Assembly: GCF_000219625.1 (NCBI RefSeq) | Contig: NC_018211.1 | Coordinates: 1,240,001-1,304,000, forward strand | Reading direction: 5' to 3' | Length of the DNA: 64,000 nt | DNA from: Zymoseptoria tritici IPO323 | Lineage: Eukaryota > Ascomycota > Dothideomycetes > Mycosphaerellales > Mycosphaerellaceae | In this document: positions 33,065 to 44,510 of the stretch, in pieces | Position numbering within the stretch: position 1 is the stretch's first letter | Layout of the letters: the number at the start of each line of letters is the position of its first letter | Program-made: the position numbers and the translations under genes | Notes under the pieces: generated by a model | The model's database searches: none | The model's input: the letters and a program-made list of their open reading frames with translations, nothing else | What the model was told of the DNA's origin: nothing

Positions 33065-35127
33065 ATGCCTGCCCAGCGGCAGCCGATACCTGCCAACTGG
33101 AACGAGTATGCGCGTGGACGTGCCGACTCGGGCGAGTCCGAAAGTCGAACCATACAATTCGACGAGACTAGCGAACAGCACCATCGGCCGTCCGAAACCT
33201 CTGGTCGACTAGATCCTTACAGCAGCCAACGCGAAGATGGACAGGAATTACGGCGAAGGAGGTCGTCGATGGCATTGGCGATACATTCTCTTCGACAGGC
33301 AGGTGGAGTGAACAGCTTGGACAACTTTGCGAGATCGTTGCAACGAGCGGTGGGATTTGTTGAGGTCACGCCGGTGAGACCGAGCTTTCGATATGGTGAC
33401 GAGGATGAAGAGGAAGGAGATGGGACAGAGGAGGCTGTTGTGGGACAGACGCCGAACAGTCAACGATCGTTGTTGAGACAGCAGTTGCAAGAGTCGGGTC
33501 GAAGAACATCGGACGACGCAGTGGAGGATGAGCAACCTGATTCCGGTACGGCATCTGCTGCGGGACCTACAGAACAGGAGCCTCTGCTTCAAAAGATCAC
33601 GTCTCGTACGGCGCCAGACGACAGCATCTTCCAGATCGAGCCTTCACTGGCCTCGCCATTTGGAGGAAGCTATGGCAGTACTTGGGGCTCTCTTTCCTCC
33701 CGCGTCAATGAGTCCTCCATGATGCATGCAGGTCGTCTTTTTCAAAAGCAGCAAAACCGAGTCACGACGATGCCGGATAAGGAACGGCCACCGATGATCG
33801 TAAAGACTGTTCAGGAAGATGACGGGAAGATTGTCAACGTCGTGGTAGGTCAGTCCACTCTCCCACAGACCATCTTCAACAGCGTCAACGTCTTGATCGG
33901 AGTTGGGTTGCTCGCTCTCCCGCTTGCCTTGCGGTACAGTGGATGGGTACCAGGTCTGATCTTCTTCTCCTTTGCTGGACTTTCCACCTGCTATACGGCG
34001 AAACTGCTCGCCAAGTGTGCCGACGTGGACAACTCTCTCATCACTTTTGCGGACCTGGCATATGTCTCCTTTGGTCGATCTGCACGAATCCTCACTTCAA
34101 TACTCTTCTCCCTTGAGCTGCTCGCCGCATGCATCGCGCTGGTCGTTCTGTTTGCCGACTCTCTCGACGCTCTTATTCCTGGATGGTGAGTCAATAATCC
34201 AACCGACATGCGAATCTCATTGTACTGACGATCATCAGGGGCCTCACCGAATGGAAAATCGTCTGCGGCATAATCCTCATCCCGCTCTGCTTCGTGCCCC
34301 TCCGCCTCCTCTCTTTCACCTCCATCCTCGGAATTCTCTCCTGCTTCGGCATCGTACTAGCCGTCATAATCGACGGCCTCATCAAACCCGACTCACCCGG
34401 CTCCCTCCTCTCTCCCGCGAAGACCTACCTATGGCCCAAATCCTGGCTCTCCCTTCCCGTCGCATTCGGCATCCTCATGAGCCCTTGGGGTGGTCACGGC
34501 GTCTTCCCCAACATCTACCGCGACATGCGGCATCCCTACAAATACCGGAAGGGTGTCACAATCACCTACTCCTTCACCTTCACCCTCGACCTCCTCATGG
34601 CCGTCGTGGGACTGCTCATGTTCGGCGACGGCGTCAAAGACGAAGTCACGCGAAACGTCCTCACGATGAAAGGATACCCGCCCGCACTATCTGTCTTCAT
34701 CGCCGTCTGCGTTGCCATCATCCCCTTGACCAAAGTCCCGCTCAACGCCCGACCCATCGTCTCCACACTCGAACTCTTCCTCGGTCTCGACGCACGGGCG
34801 ATGGGTGATGCAGGAGCCGCACACGGCCTCTCAGGGCTGACGCGAGGCATCCTCAAGATCACTGTGCGGATCGTGTGCGTGATCGTCTTCGTCGTGCTGG
34901 CAATTCTGGTGCCGGACTTTGATCGCATTATGAGTTTGCTAGGCGCCGTGGCGTGTTTTGCGATTTGTCTGATTCTGCCGTGTGCGTTTCATTTGAAATT
35001 GTTTGGGAAGGAACTTTCGAAGAGGCAGAAAGTTTTGGATTGGACGCTGATTGTCGTCAGTACGATTTTGGGCGTGGTCAGCACGGCGTTTAACTTTTTG
35101 CCGAAGGAGTTGATTGGATTGGATTGA
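33065..35127 (+). CDS. Vacuolar amino-acid transporter, AVT1 family
   Basis: Two exons (33065-34185 and 34239-35127) encode 669 residues of the AAAP (amino acid/auxin permease) family. A disordered N-terminus of about 265 residues carries EQEPLLQK, an acidic di-leucine vacuolar sorting signal. The transporter core begins STLPQTIFNSVNVLIGVGLL, with the family-typical unwound first helix, and continues with LALRYSGWVPG, CYTAKLLAKC and, after the splice, GLTEWKIVCG. FGILMSPWGGHGVFPNIY and DMRHPYKYRK are strong AVT signatures. About 11 membrane segments are present. The expected role is H+-coupled amino-acid movement across the vacuolar membrane (family knowledge). The gene is convergent with HTD2, with 210 bp between. 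Confidence 0.94.
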
Positions 35128-35337
35128 TGATGAGGAGGCGGCGAACAAGATGGACGTCGGCGCTGGAGGTGGAGTCAAGTATGTGTACGCGTGTAAGATT
35201 GGAATTGGCGATTGTCTGGCTGAAGAGCGAAGCATAGCGAGCGCAACATAGCGATGTCTGGTCAGTATCGATTGTGATCTGTACACATTGGATTCTTCAT
35301 CATATTCATATGCTACATTCCCCTCCCTGCCTCTCTC

Positions 35338-36456
35338 TCACGGCCCTGCCTCCGTCCACACGCTCCCCTTTACCGCAATCCCTCCCTCAGGCGTCTGCGC
35401 CCAAATCTCCCACTTCCTCTCGCCCGTCTTCGTCCCACAAAACGTCACTTCCTCATTACAATACAGCGGCGCTACATTCCTATACTCCACCTTTTTGATC
35501 ACTTCATTCCCCTGCTTCTTCAACTCCTGCTGCAACAGGGTAACCAGGAACGTAAAACTCATGGGTCCGTGGAAGAGCAGATTCCGATGTCCCTCAATCT
35601 CCCGCGAGTACTCCGGGTCGAGGTGGATGGCGTGTGCGTTGAAGGTCAAAGCGGAGAATCGGAAGAGGAGTTTCGGGTCGGGGAGGATGGTGTGCGTATA
35701 GTCCGGTGTGAGAGTAGGTTTGAGGATTTTCCCGCCTGTTTTCGCGGCGTCGGATTTGGCTTGTTCGGGTGTGCGAGCGCGCATGAAGACGATGTTTCGC
35801 GTTTCGAGCACGCTGCAGTCGCCAAAGTCCTCGTCGCTGTCTCGCCATAGTCGCTGTCGGACGCGGTGGTCGAGGTCGTTTCTTGCTTGTTCCGAGTCCG
35901 TGGCTGTGGACATCTGTTCGACTTCGGATTTGGAAGCTTTCGCCAACCGTCGCTCGATCGCCACGAAGAGTTTCTCGTCGCCTTCTTTGCCTTTTACGGT
36001 TACGCTGCGGATGAATTCGGCGCACACGCCTCGACTGCCGTCGAGCAGGAGGGGATTGGCTTGGTTGTACAGCACGCGGCCGCCGGCCCACATGCGGCGG
36101 ACGAAGGGTTCTCCGGGAGATTGGTCGGGGTTTGTGCCGTCGGGGAGCATGGCCGAGGCGCGCTTGGAGGGTTCGAAGTAGAGGAGGTGGTGGGGGATGG
36201 GGAGTTGGCGGGGTGGAGAGGTGGGCGGGAGGAGAGGTGGAGGGTCGGTGGAGGGGAGGAAGTCGGCGAGGGTCATGTCGAGACGGTAGGAGGTTTGAGG
36301 AGAGAGGTCTTCGAAGGTTGGCTGGATTTCGCGTTTAGGGAGGGAGGATTGGAGGTGTTCGAAGGCATTGTTGCGGAGGGCGGTGGTGGTGGAAAAGGTT
36401 CGTTGATGGCTGAGGAGGGTGCGGGCTAGTCGGGGGGAGTGGAGGAGAGAGGCCAT
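35338..36456 (-). CDS. HTD2: Mitochondrial 3-hydroxyacyl-thioester dehydratase type 2
   Basis: An intronless 372-residue hot-dog-fold dehydratase. The N-terminus (MASLLHSPRLARTLLSHQR, then TFSTTTALRNN) is a mitochondrial presequence with a likely cleavage site. The second half carries the R-hydratase motif: LLFRFSALTFNAHAIHLD, then PEYSREIEGHRNLLFHGPMS. Here the Asp of HLD and the His of NAH supply the active site. It dehydrates 3-hydroxyacyl-ACP in mitochondrial fatty-acid synthesis, needed for lipoic acid. Length and layout match fungal HTD2 proteins. Confidence 0.93.
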   Translation of the reverse strand: MASLLHSPRLARTLLSHQRTFSTTTALRNNAFEHLQSSLPKREIQPTFEDLSPQTSYRLDMTLADFLPSTDPPPLLPPTSPPRQLPIPHHLLYFEPSKRASAMLPDGTNPDQSPGEPFVRRMWAGGRVLYNQANPLLLDGSRGVCAEFIRSVTVKGKEGDEKLFVAIERRLAKASKSEVEQMSTATDSEQARNDLDHRVRQRLWRDSDEDFGDCSVLETRNIVFMRARTPEQAKSDAAKTGGKILKPTLTPDYTHTILPDPKLLFRFSALTFNAHAIHLDPEYSREIEGHRNLLFHGPMSFTFLVTLLQQELKKQGNEVIKKVEYRNVAPLYCNEEVTFCGTKTGERKWEIWAQTPEGGIAVKGSVWTEAGP

Positions 36457-37068
36457 GATTGAGAGATGTACCGTGGGGAGGGAGGTGGATGAGAAGAAGA
36501 GGGAGGATGCATTGTGGTGGATGGATTCTAGTATTTGTCTATCGGCAGCGATGGCGGAGCTCCCGAGGTGAAGCTACCCCGGATTCTGGATGATCTCACT
36601 CGGGTATATCGGGAATAATCTGACGTCTTCGTTTGCAACGACCATCAAGCCCCAATGAAGAATGTTCACTTCAGCTTGCTTGAAAACATGTTCAACTTCT
36701 TCACATGGAGATGCGGTCAACTTGGACGAAACGTCTCTGACGCCCTGATTGGAGCGGATCAGTCCGCCGCTAAGAAACGTCACGTCTTGAGTGATGTTGA
36801 CCCGGGTAGGGAGCTACGAAAAGACGTTTTTGATCGGAGGAAACAGTCGCGAGACCGAACTCCACCGCTGGAAGGTAAGCCCACGCTCTTCCGCAACGAC
36901 AAAGGCAAGATAGAGGAGAGAGACGGAATCAAGAATTGTCATGATCGTATACATGTATGTACGTGTGCATCAACCCCCAAGTAGTAAACTATAAGCAAAT
37001 TTCCTCGTGCACCCCAATAACGCAGACAGCAACACTCCCAGCCAAACTCGTAATCCGTCTCATCCCAA
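36457..37068. other. Intergenic region
   Basis: It lies upstream of HTD2 and downstream of the CorA-type gene, both leftward. No coding sequence is supported; it probably contains the HTD2 promoter. Confidence 0.5.
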
Positions 37069-39072
37069 TCAAAGCAACTTGAATTTCTTCGCAGCCGTGA
37101 CGGAAACAACAGCCAGCGTCAAAACCACGCCGACAATTCCAAACCACCAGCCATATCCATCGACGCCTTCTCCGGGAACGTGGACGTTCATGCCGAAAAG
37201 ACCAGCGACCAAGTTCATCGGCACGAGAATCGTCGCAATGATCGTGATCTTGCCCAGCAGCTCGTTGGCTCGCGATCCCTGCTCGGTGTGCTGGAGGGTG
37301 ATTTGCGTCAAATGGTTGGTGTGGCTTCGACTGAGCATCTTTTCGAAATGTCCCAGGTTAGACATCATTGTAACGATGTGATCCTGGACGTCACTGAGGT
37401 ACAGTCCCACATCGCCGCGCGGAGCGACAGTGTACGATTCATTGCACTTCTTCGCAAAACTCTTGATGACATCAGCTTTGCCCCCAAGAAGACGAGAGAG
37501 CGCCATGATCTTCTTGCGGCATTCGCCAATTTGCTTGAGCATGACACGAGAGTCCTCGAAGCGGGCAGTGAAGACGGAGTCTTCGATCGTGTCGGTCTCG
37601 CGCTCGAGCTCCTCCAGTACGGGACCGAAGGAGTCGACGATCTCATCGATGAGAGCGTAACAAACCCAATCCGCGGAAAGGTTGACGTAATCGCGAAGAC
37701 GACCGATACGCTTGCGGACTGTGGCGGCGTGGTGGTTCTGGCAGAAGGAGAACGTGAGCAGACCTTCGCGGAAGACGACGGCGTAAATGTTAATTGGCTC
37801 CAGGTAGTCCTCGCTTTCCTTGTCCACCGCATAGAAGCTGCGGAAGCAGAGGAAGTAGTAGCTCTTGAACAGCTCGACTTTTTCACGTGTCTCCTGCGTG
37901 GTGATATCCTCTCGAGTCAAAGGATGGACGCGGAAGGCGCTGCAGATGGCAAAGATCTCCTCCTCCGACGGGTTGAGCATGTCCAGCCACCAGACACCGC
38001 CGTCTGGGCTCAATTCGAAAAGATCGCGGAAGGTCTCGCCTGGCATCAAAAGGCCGCCAAGTTCTGGAGCGTGAATGGTCTCGTCAATCTCAGAAGAGAA
38101 GAAAGTCCATCGGTTAATCTGCTCAAAGGTCTCCGCAGCTGGCTTCACTACTTCGTCGGAGGTATCGTCGTCATTGCGTTTTTCATCCACAATACTGCCG
38201 CTTGCAACGTTCCCTGTATTCGTGAAGTAGTCGGCATTGCGAATGGACCCAGTTCGCTGGTCATCAAAGACGCGCTTCTGCTGCTGCTTCTGCTGGAATT
38301 GCGGCATGAACGGATGCGACACCGGCGTCTTGGTGTGTGTCTGGGCGATGAATTCCTCAAGATCCTCGTAGTCGATCGTGTACGTGTTGGGAGGATCCTC
38401 AGGTGGGAAGCAAACATCCTCGGCCACAGAGCTTCTGATCGAAGCAACATCAGATCGAAATCCAGGCGCATTCTCCTCACCGAAAGTTGGGCGACGGCGA
38501 TTGTTAGTGCCAGCATTAGAAACAGTCCGGTGGATAGATGGGTGCTCAGAGGGCGCTCGGCTGTTGACCGTGCCCGAACGCCCACGCTTGGCCGGCGCAA
38601 ATGCATCTACTGAATTTGGAGGAGAAGTGGACCGGTTCGACTGCCCACTGCGAATGGAGGCGGCGTCGTCTGCCGCGCGGCGAAGATTTTGGCGCCTCGG
38701 TATGTTTGGACTGTTAGATCCTTGCATCTGGCGGCGTCGCTCCTTGTGCCAGTCTTCATCGGCCGAGTGGCGGGAATGGCGCGATGCGCCTGAACGGTCC
38801 GACCTGTTGCTTTTGATGCTCTTGTCGTCCTCGATGGCATGCTCAAAGTCACGAACAATCGATCCATGGTGTGCTTCTGCTGGGGGAAGCTCGAGTCGTG
38901 GGATTGAAGGGCGCTCGCCTTCAACGAGACTGGCCAGAGTTCCACGGCGCCTGTGAGCAACAATCTCTGGGCTCGCAAGCGGCAGACTGTCGGGCTGAAA
39001 GCGATGGTCGTCCAAGTCGGGCTCTGGTGTGCTGTATCTGGTCTGAGACCTCTCAGAGTGTGGAGTATTCAT
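37069..39072 (-). CDS. CorA/ALR-type magnesium transporter
   Basis: An intronless 667-residue divalent-cation channel of the CorA superfamily, closest in layout to the plasma-membrane ALR1/ALR2 type. A long Ser/Arg-rich disordered N-terminus (about 1-300) precedes the cytosolic alpha/beta funnel (for example FRDLFELSPDGGVWWLDMLN and TREDITTQETREKVELFKSY). Two C-terminal helices follow. The pore signature GMN is at residues 627-629, in LFGMNVHVPGEG, and the protein ends in a basic tail (AAKKFKLL). It is expected to take up Mg2+. The opposite strand has a 477-codon open frame (37180-38613) that is only a shadow of this gene. The head-to-head neighbour is SPC1, about 1.1 kb away. Confidence 0.95.
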   Translation of the reverse strand: MNTPHSERSQTRYSTPEPDLDDHRFQPDSLPLASPEIVAHRRRGTLASLVEGERPSIPRLELPPAEAHHGSIVRDFEHAIEDDKSIKSNRSDRSGASRHSRHSADEDWHKERRRQMQGSNSPNIPRRQNLRRAADDAASIRSGQSNRSTSPPNSVDAFAPAKRGRSGTVNSRAPSEHPSIHRTVSNAGTNNRRRPTFGEENAPGFRSDVASIRSSVAEDVCFPPEDPPNTYTIDYEDLEEFIAQTHTKTPVSHPFMPQFQQKQQQKRVFDDQRTGSIRNADYFTNTGNVASGSIVDEKRNDDDTSDEVVKPAAETFEQINRWTFFSSEIDETIHAPELGGLLMPGETFRDLFELSPDGGVWWLDMLNPSEEEIFAICSAFRVHPLTREDITTQETREKVELFKSYYFLCFRSFYAVDKESEDYLEPINIYAVVFREGLLTFSFCQNHHAATVRKRIGRLRDYVNLSADWVCYALIDEIVDSFGPVLEELERETDTIEDSVFTARFEDSRVMLKQIGECRKKIMALSRLLGGKADVIKSFAKKCNESYTVAPRGDVGLYLSDVQDHIVTMMSNLGHFEKMLSRSHTNHLTQITLQHTEQGSRANELLGKITIIATILVPMNLVAGLFGMNVHVPGEGVDGYGWWFGIVGVVLTLAVVSVTAAKKFKLL

Positions 39073-40143
39073 TGCGACGGTGATATCGGTCTTTTCGTTG
39101 ATGACGTCGTTCCTTTGTCTGGTTGGCCAGGATCGGCTGTACGAAGTATATCGAGCGGTGTATGGTCCCGTCTAATCACGGCAACGTCTCGTCTTGACTC
39201 TTCGGGTGCGGTCACTGCGCGCAACCGGTTCTCAAAAAGAGCAAGTTAACCCATCGGTTCTTGTTGGTGTGTATCCTCAGCCGTGTCCAGCGGAGTTCGT
39301 GGTGGATTGTTCGGTCCAATTATGGTGGCTGCTTGATGTCGCCTCCAATGAACCGGAGTGGTCCAAGGAGAGGGCGGACGAGGTAGAAGAAACGAGTCCC
39401 CGCCAACTTGGTGGTATTGGGAGTGGAGTGAGTGTTGGTTATGCGCTTGCAGTAGAGGCGAATCGAAAATGCCTCAGTCGAGTCAGCCAGGTTCGGCTGG
39501 GTGGGATGCGGTGAACCGGTTAGTCAATAATGGGACATTGACGTGATGAAGTGTATGGTAGCGGGCGTGGTGTGTCCAAGACAGTGGTGTATCTGTATCG
39601 TGTGTATGTTGTATGGTGTAGACCGAAGTCGTTGTGTGTCGAGGAAGGGAAGAGGGAGAAGGCGAGGAAGAAGAAACTGTCCTGGCTTTTCCGGCTTTGC
39701 ACGTGCGTGAATTCAGGTTCGAGATCTGCCGCCCAATGGGGACAAAGCCATGCTCCCACGCTTTGGCTGGGTCGGAATGAAACATTCTTGAAATAAATGG
39801 CCATCATGGTTGCAGCCCGATGAGTCGCAAGGCATCTGACTCGGGGCGAGAATTCGGGGGAAACACTTCGTCTCAGCAGTCATCATGTCGACCGGGGGCA
39901 CGTTCAGGTACACGAGGCGTGGACGATCGTGCACCCGACCAGCCCAGGTACATTCATGCGAGAGATGTGGCTCAGGATCGAGACGGCGTTCTTGGCACGT
40001 GAATCCCGAAGCTAGCGGTCTCCCGCGTGTCATCTTGAATCTTGAATCTTTGGGTTGCTCTCACCTTGGTAGCTCCCGTCGTCTTCACCAAGTCCAAGAG
40101 GTAATTCCAACCACCACAAACCTCTCTCGACCGCACACACAAC
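39073..40143. other. Divergent promoter region
   Basis: About 1.1 kb between the leftward CorA-type gene and rightward SPC1. Open frames are under 110 codons and unconvincing, and G/T-rich stretches lie around 39540-39670. No gene is seen. Confidence 0.5.
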
Positions 40144-40517
40144 ATGGATCAACTCCTCGAGCAAGCCCGCTCAATCTACGAGGGCGAAATCGTATGTCTT
40201 GCTCATTGCGAATTAAACTGCCCCTCCAACTGACAGCTGGCTTCAATCAGGACTTTGAAGGTCAGCGACTCGCCGAATACCTCACATACGGACTGCTGTC
40301 CTTCGTCGGCGCACTCGCCTTCCTCGTCGGATTCATCAAACAAGACATCTACCAAATCATCTACATTGGTCTCGGCGGCACCGTCCTCACATTCCTCGCC
40401 GTCGTTCCTCCGTGGCCTTACTTCAACAAGCACCCTCTGGCTTGGCTGCCACCAAGATCGGGGAATGGCTCTCTGCAGGCGTTCGACATCCAGGTGGATG
40501 GGAAGAAAGTGAGCTGA
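40144..40517 (+). CDS. SPC1: Signal peptidase complex subunit 1
   Basis: Two exons (40144-40191 and 40251-40517; 59-nt intron GTATGT...CAG) encode 104 residues. The protein opens MDQLLEQARSIYEGEI and then DFEGQRLAEYL, the family signature. Two membrane spans follow (GLLSFVGALAFLVGFI and IIYIGLGGTVLTFLAVV), ending in PPWPYFNKHPLAWLPP. SPC1 is a small non-catalytic ER subunit of the complex that removes signal peptides and helps reject membrane-protein segments. Size and topology match other fungal members. Confidence 0.95.
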
Positions 40518-41317
<800 letters not shown>

Positions 41318-41708
41318 GGTGTGTGAGTTGGTGAAGTTGATCGATTCAAAGTCGTAGGAGGAATGTGGCGGGCGATGTTGTAAAGATCCGGAGATGTTTG
41401 TGCAGGCTGCAGCTCGGACGGTGGAGGATGGAAGATTTTGATCGCTCGCAAGGATTTCGTAATTGATTCACTTGTCGTGTCGTTTGCACGTGGAGATGCT
41501 TCCAGCGATGTCACTTTACATATTCACTTCGGAGAGAAGCTCATAGCAGTTCGTGGTTGCCAGACAGAGGGATGCAGCCTGAGGCACGTGCAGCAGTGAC
41601 GTCTCGCGGGGCCGTGAAGCTCTCGACTTCTTGAAACTTGGAGTCGTGTCAAGGTGAACACCACTACACTTACACTCCACAAGTCCTGCTATTCGACACC
41701 TCGTCATC

Positions 41709-42817
41709 ATGTCCGCCGCAAAGATCGAGAAAGTCCTTGCACGGCAAAGAACAAAGTGCGTTCATCGTCTGACGTTTCTCAAGGTCTCCAGCTGATCGCG
41801 TCCACCTAGAATCGAGGAAGGCGAGTTCTACGAAGCCCATCAACAACTCCGGACGATCGCGAATCGATATGTCAAGGCTAGCGACTGGCCAGCAGCCGTG
41901 GATCTTCTTTCCTCTGGTGCCTCGATGTTGCTCAAAGCTGGACAAGGTGGCTCTGGAGCAGACCTCTGCATATATCTCATGGAAGTCTATCAGAAGGGGG
42001 AGCTGAAGGCGGATGTTGCGAACAAAGCGCGGATACTGGGACTACTGAAGGCTTTCCCACCTAACGAGCCTGCGAAGAAGAAGTTTGTTGGCAGTATCGT
42101 TGAGTGAGTCCGGGGAGCACAACCATGACCAGTCAACACCTGCTAATATTCGGCAGATGGTCTAGCAAATGCAGCGAGTTCCCAGCAGGTGACCCGGAGC
42201 TACACCACGTGATTGGAACACTCTTCGCGGAGGAAGGCGAGCCTTACGATGCGGAACGACATCTTACCTTGGGGACATCCGATTCGGCCTCTGTCTTTGC
42301 AGACATGGAATATGAGTGGTACTCCTCAGACGAACCCTCCACCGCATCACACTACGTCGCCCGTGCTGTCTTTCCTTACCTCCTCATCGGGAACACTCGC
42401 GGTGCGAACAAGGCTCTCCTACTCTTCACGAGCAAACTCTCTTCCGCACATCCTGGCCTAGGCGTACAGAGCATATCTTCGCCATCCTCCGACATCAGAA
42501 TTTACCCATCTCTTCCTCTCCTAAACTTCCTCGGACTTCTACTATTAGCGATACAACGCGGTAGCGCCGACCTTTTCAAACAACTGAAGACCCACTACGC
42601 CGCGCACTTGAAGGAGGTTGCCTGGGATGAAACTTTGGCACAGATTGGAGAGATGTACTTTGCCATCAAGATTCCATCACAGAGTAATCCAATGTTTGAT
42701 ATGATGAGCAATATGCTTATGGGCGGGAACAATCCGTTTGCGGCGAAGAAGAAGGATCCTAAGACGATCGGAGCGGCGGCTCCGAAAGATGGACCGCCTG
42801 CTCCTGGGGTTGACTAA
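41709..42817 (+). CDS. GET4: GET4, tail-anchored protein targeting factor
   Basis: Three exons (41709-41755, 41810-42103, 42157-42817) encode 333 residues. The sequence is all-helical, in TPR-like repeats typical of Get4: IEEGEFYEAHQQLRTIANRY, DWPAAVDLLSSGASMLLKAG, SGADLCIYLMEVY and DPELHHVIGTLFAEEGEPYD. A C-terminal helical part ends in a Met/Gly-rich tail (FDMMSNMLMGGNNPF). With Get5 and Sgt2 it hands tail-anchored membrane proteins to Get3. It shares a short promoter with RBX1. Confidence 0.95.
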
Positions 42818-43604
42818 GCACTTCACAGTATCCTACATGAATGCAACAGCTTGTGTTGACCGTGAGGAGACTCTCACACATCTCAAACAGTCCAGCGATC
42901 GACAGCTACTCCCAAGTGCTGCCTACTCAAGTCGAGTCTGCGGTTCGTCTGATTGTATGCACGATCCAAGAAGCAGGAATCGATTGCATCGTTCGAGCAG
43001 ATGCTGTGGTATGTTTCTATCATGCGCCTTGAATCGCGGTCTAAGAGCGATAACATGCGCTAGAGCGATGCTCTCACACAGAAAATGTGCCATGAGGAGT
43101 GCGCAGTTCTCAGAAACAGTCCGAGGACGCAGATACACATCGAACTTTCTCATAACGCGGCTGCTTTGAGCTCCTAATCAGCGTTGCAGTTCAGTCTCAG
43201 CAGCTTCACCTCAACAAGGCAGCCATCGTTCAGAGGTATGAGTCTCGATCGACGAATGAATAGAAATAAAAGCGTTGGTCAACGGAAAGTCCTCGCCTTT
43301 ACCAATGGCTCTCGTTCTAAGACTTGTCAAAAGGAGTGCTAGGGCTGTGCTAGGCGCCGTCCCGCCAAAGATAGCAATCCTACGAACTCAAATTGAGAGA
43401 TACTCCCGCATGAGGAAGCTGAGAAACGTGGGATGAAATCCTCCACATGCTCGCGATTCATGTTGACATTGATCGAGCAGGCAGCCGCTTTCGGTATCGA
43501 GCATATATGTTGAGCAGAGACAATGCGACACTCACATTTCATCACGCCAGGACCTCGGCGGCTTCACATTTCATACCTATCCAACATTTCCAAAGACTCC
43601 ATCG
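42818..43604. other. Gene-free 0.8 kb
   Basis: It lies between GET4 and the decayed MFS gene. Short frames only; no gene is seen. It marks the change from the conserved block to an accessory segment. Confidence 0.45.
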
Positions 43605-44357
43605 ATGGATCCACAACCCTCTGCCATCATGCAGCATGCCGAAGATGCGAGGCCAGCCCAAACTAAAGAGATCGCAGGATGGCGATTGGCGGTCATCTTC
43701 TTCTGCCTGTCGATTCTCTTGCTCCTCTCCTTGATGGACGAGACCATCGTCGCGACTGCTCTCGTGGCCATCAGTATGCTCTACAACTAGCATTCAGAAG
43801 CTGAACTCAGTCGTGCTAACCAGCTACGACAGGCATCGAATTTAACAACTTCCAAACCTCACTCTGGATCGTCCTGGGCTACACTCTCACCTACTTGGGC
43901 TTCGCAGTCTTGTCTTACCGTCTTGCCGATGTCTATGGCCGAAGGCTCGTCGTCCTCTTCGGAGCCTTCATATTTACGGCGTTCTCGTTCGGATCAGGCT
44001 TTCGCCCAGAGCATGAATCAGCTCATCGCATGCAGAACTTTGCAAGGTGTCGGGGGCTCGATCATGTACTCCATCACCATCATCTGTTTCCCGGAAATGT
44101 CGCCGGTTCGGTAAGGCATTGGAATCGCTTGTACTTGGTATCGAATCGCTCGACTGATCTTTGTCAGACTCCTACCGCTTGCAAGCTCGATCATCGGCAT
44201 TGTTCTGGCCATATCTGGTGCCGTCGGTCCGGCATTGGGAGGAGTCATCACTTCTCACAGTTCCGGTGCGCCAAAACGACTGGCCACATTAAAGCCTATA
44301 TATTTTGCACAAATTCCGCCACCTTCAGAGCCACCAAGACCCTCTCTTTTAAGAACA

Positions 44358-44385
44358 CTGCTAAGAGCAGAATCTGCTTTAGCAG
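44358..44385. repeat. Near-perfect hairpin
   Basis: ctgctaagagcaga is followed directly by tctgctttagcag (sharing the central bases). The arms pair over 13 positions with one bulged base. It lies inside the insertion in the MFS pseudogene. Confidence 0.75.
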
Positions 44386-44399
44386 ATGGATAGTGCGCT

Positions 44400-44510
44400 A
44401 CCTTCACAACTCTTGCATAGTAGCTGTAATTCTATACGGTCATTAAAAATCCAACTGGTCATCCAGGGGTCCCCCAAAATCCGAAGTCGGTTTGTGGGAG
44501 TTGTGAGGGT
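44400..44510. mobile_element. Possible short MITE-like element
   Basis: About 111 bp bounded by 13-bp inverted ends: accttcacaactc at 44400-44412 and gagttgtgagggt at 44498-44510, which match at 12 of 13 positions. The interior is non-coding and A/T-rich. No target-site duplication is convincing. The size and ends fit a miniature inverted-repeat element, but chance cannot be excluded for a single copy. Confidence 0.4.

Noticed and set aside
37180..38613. 477-codon rightward open frame
   Set aside because: It lies entirely opposite the CorA/ALR gene, whose motifs (GMN and two C-terminal helices) are unambiguous. The frame is a codon-bias shadow with no domain.
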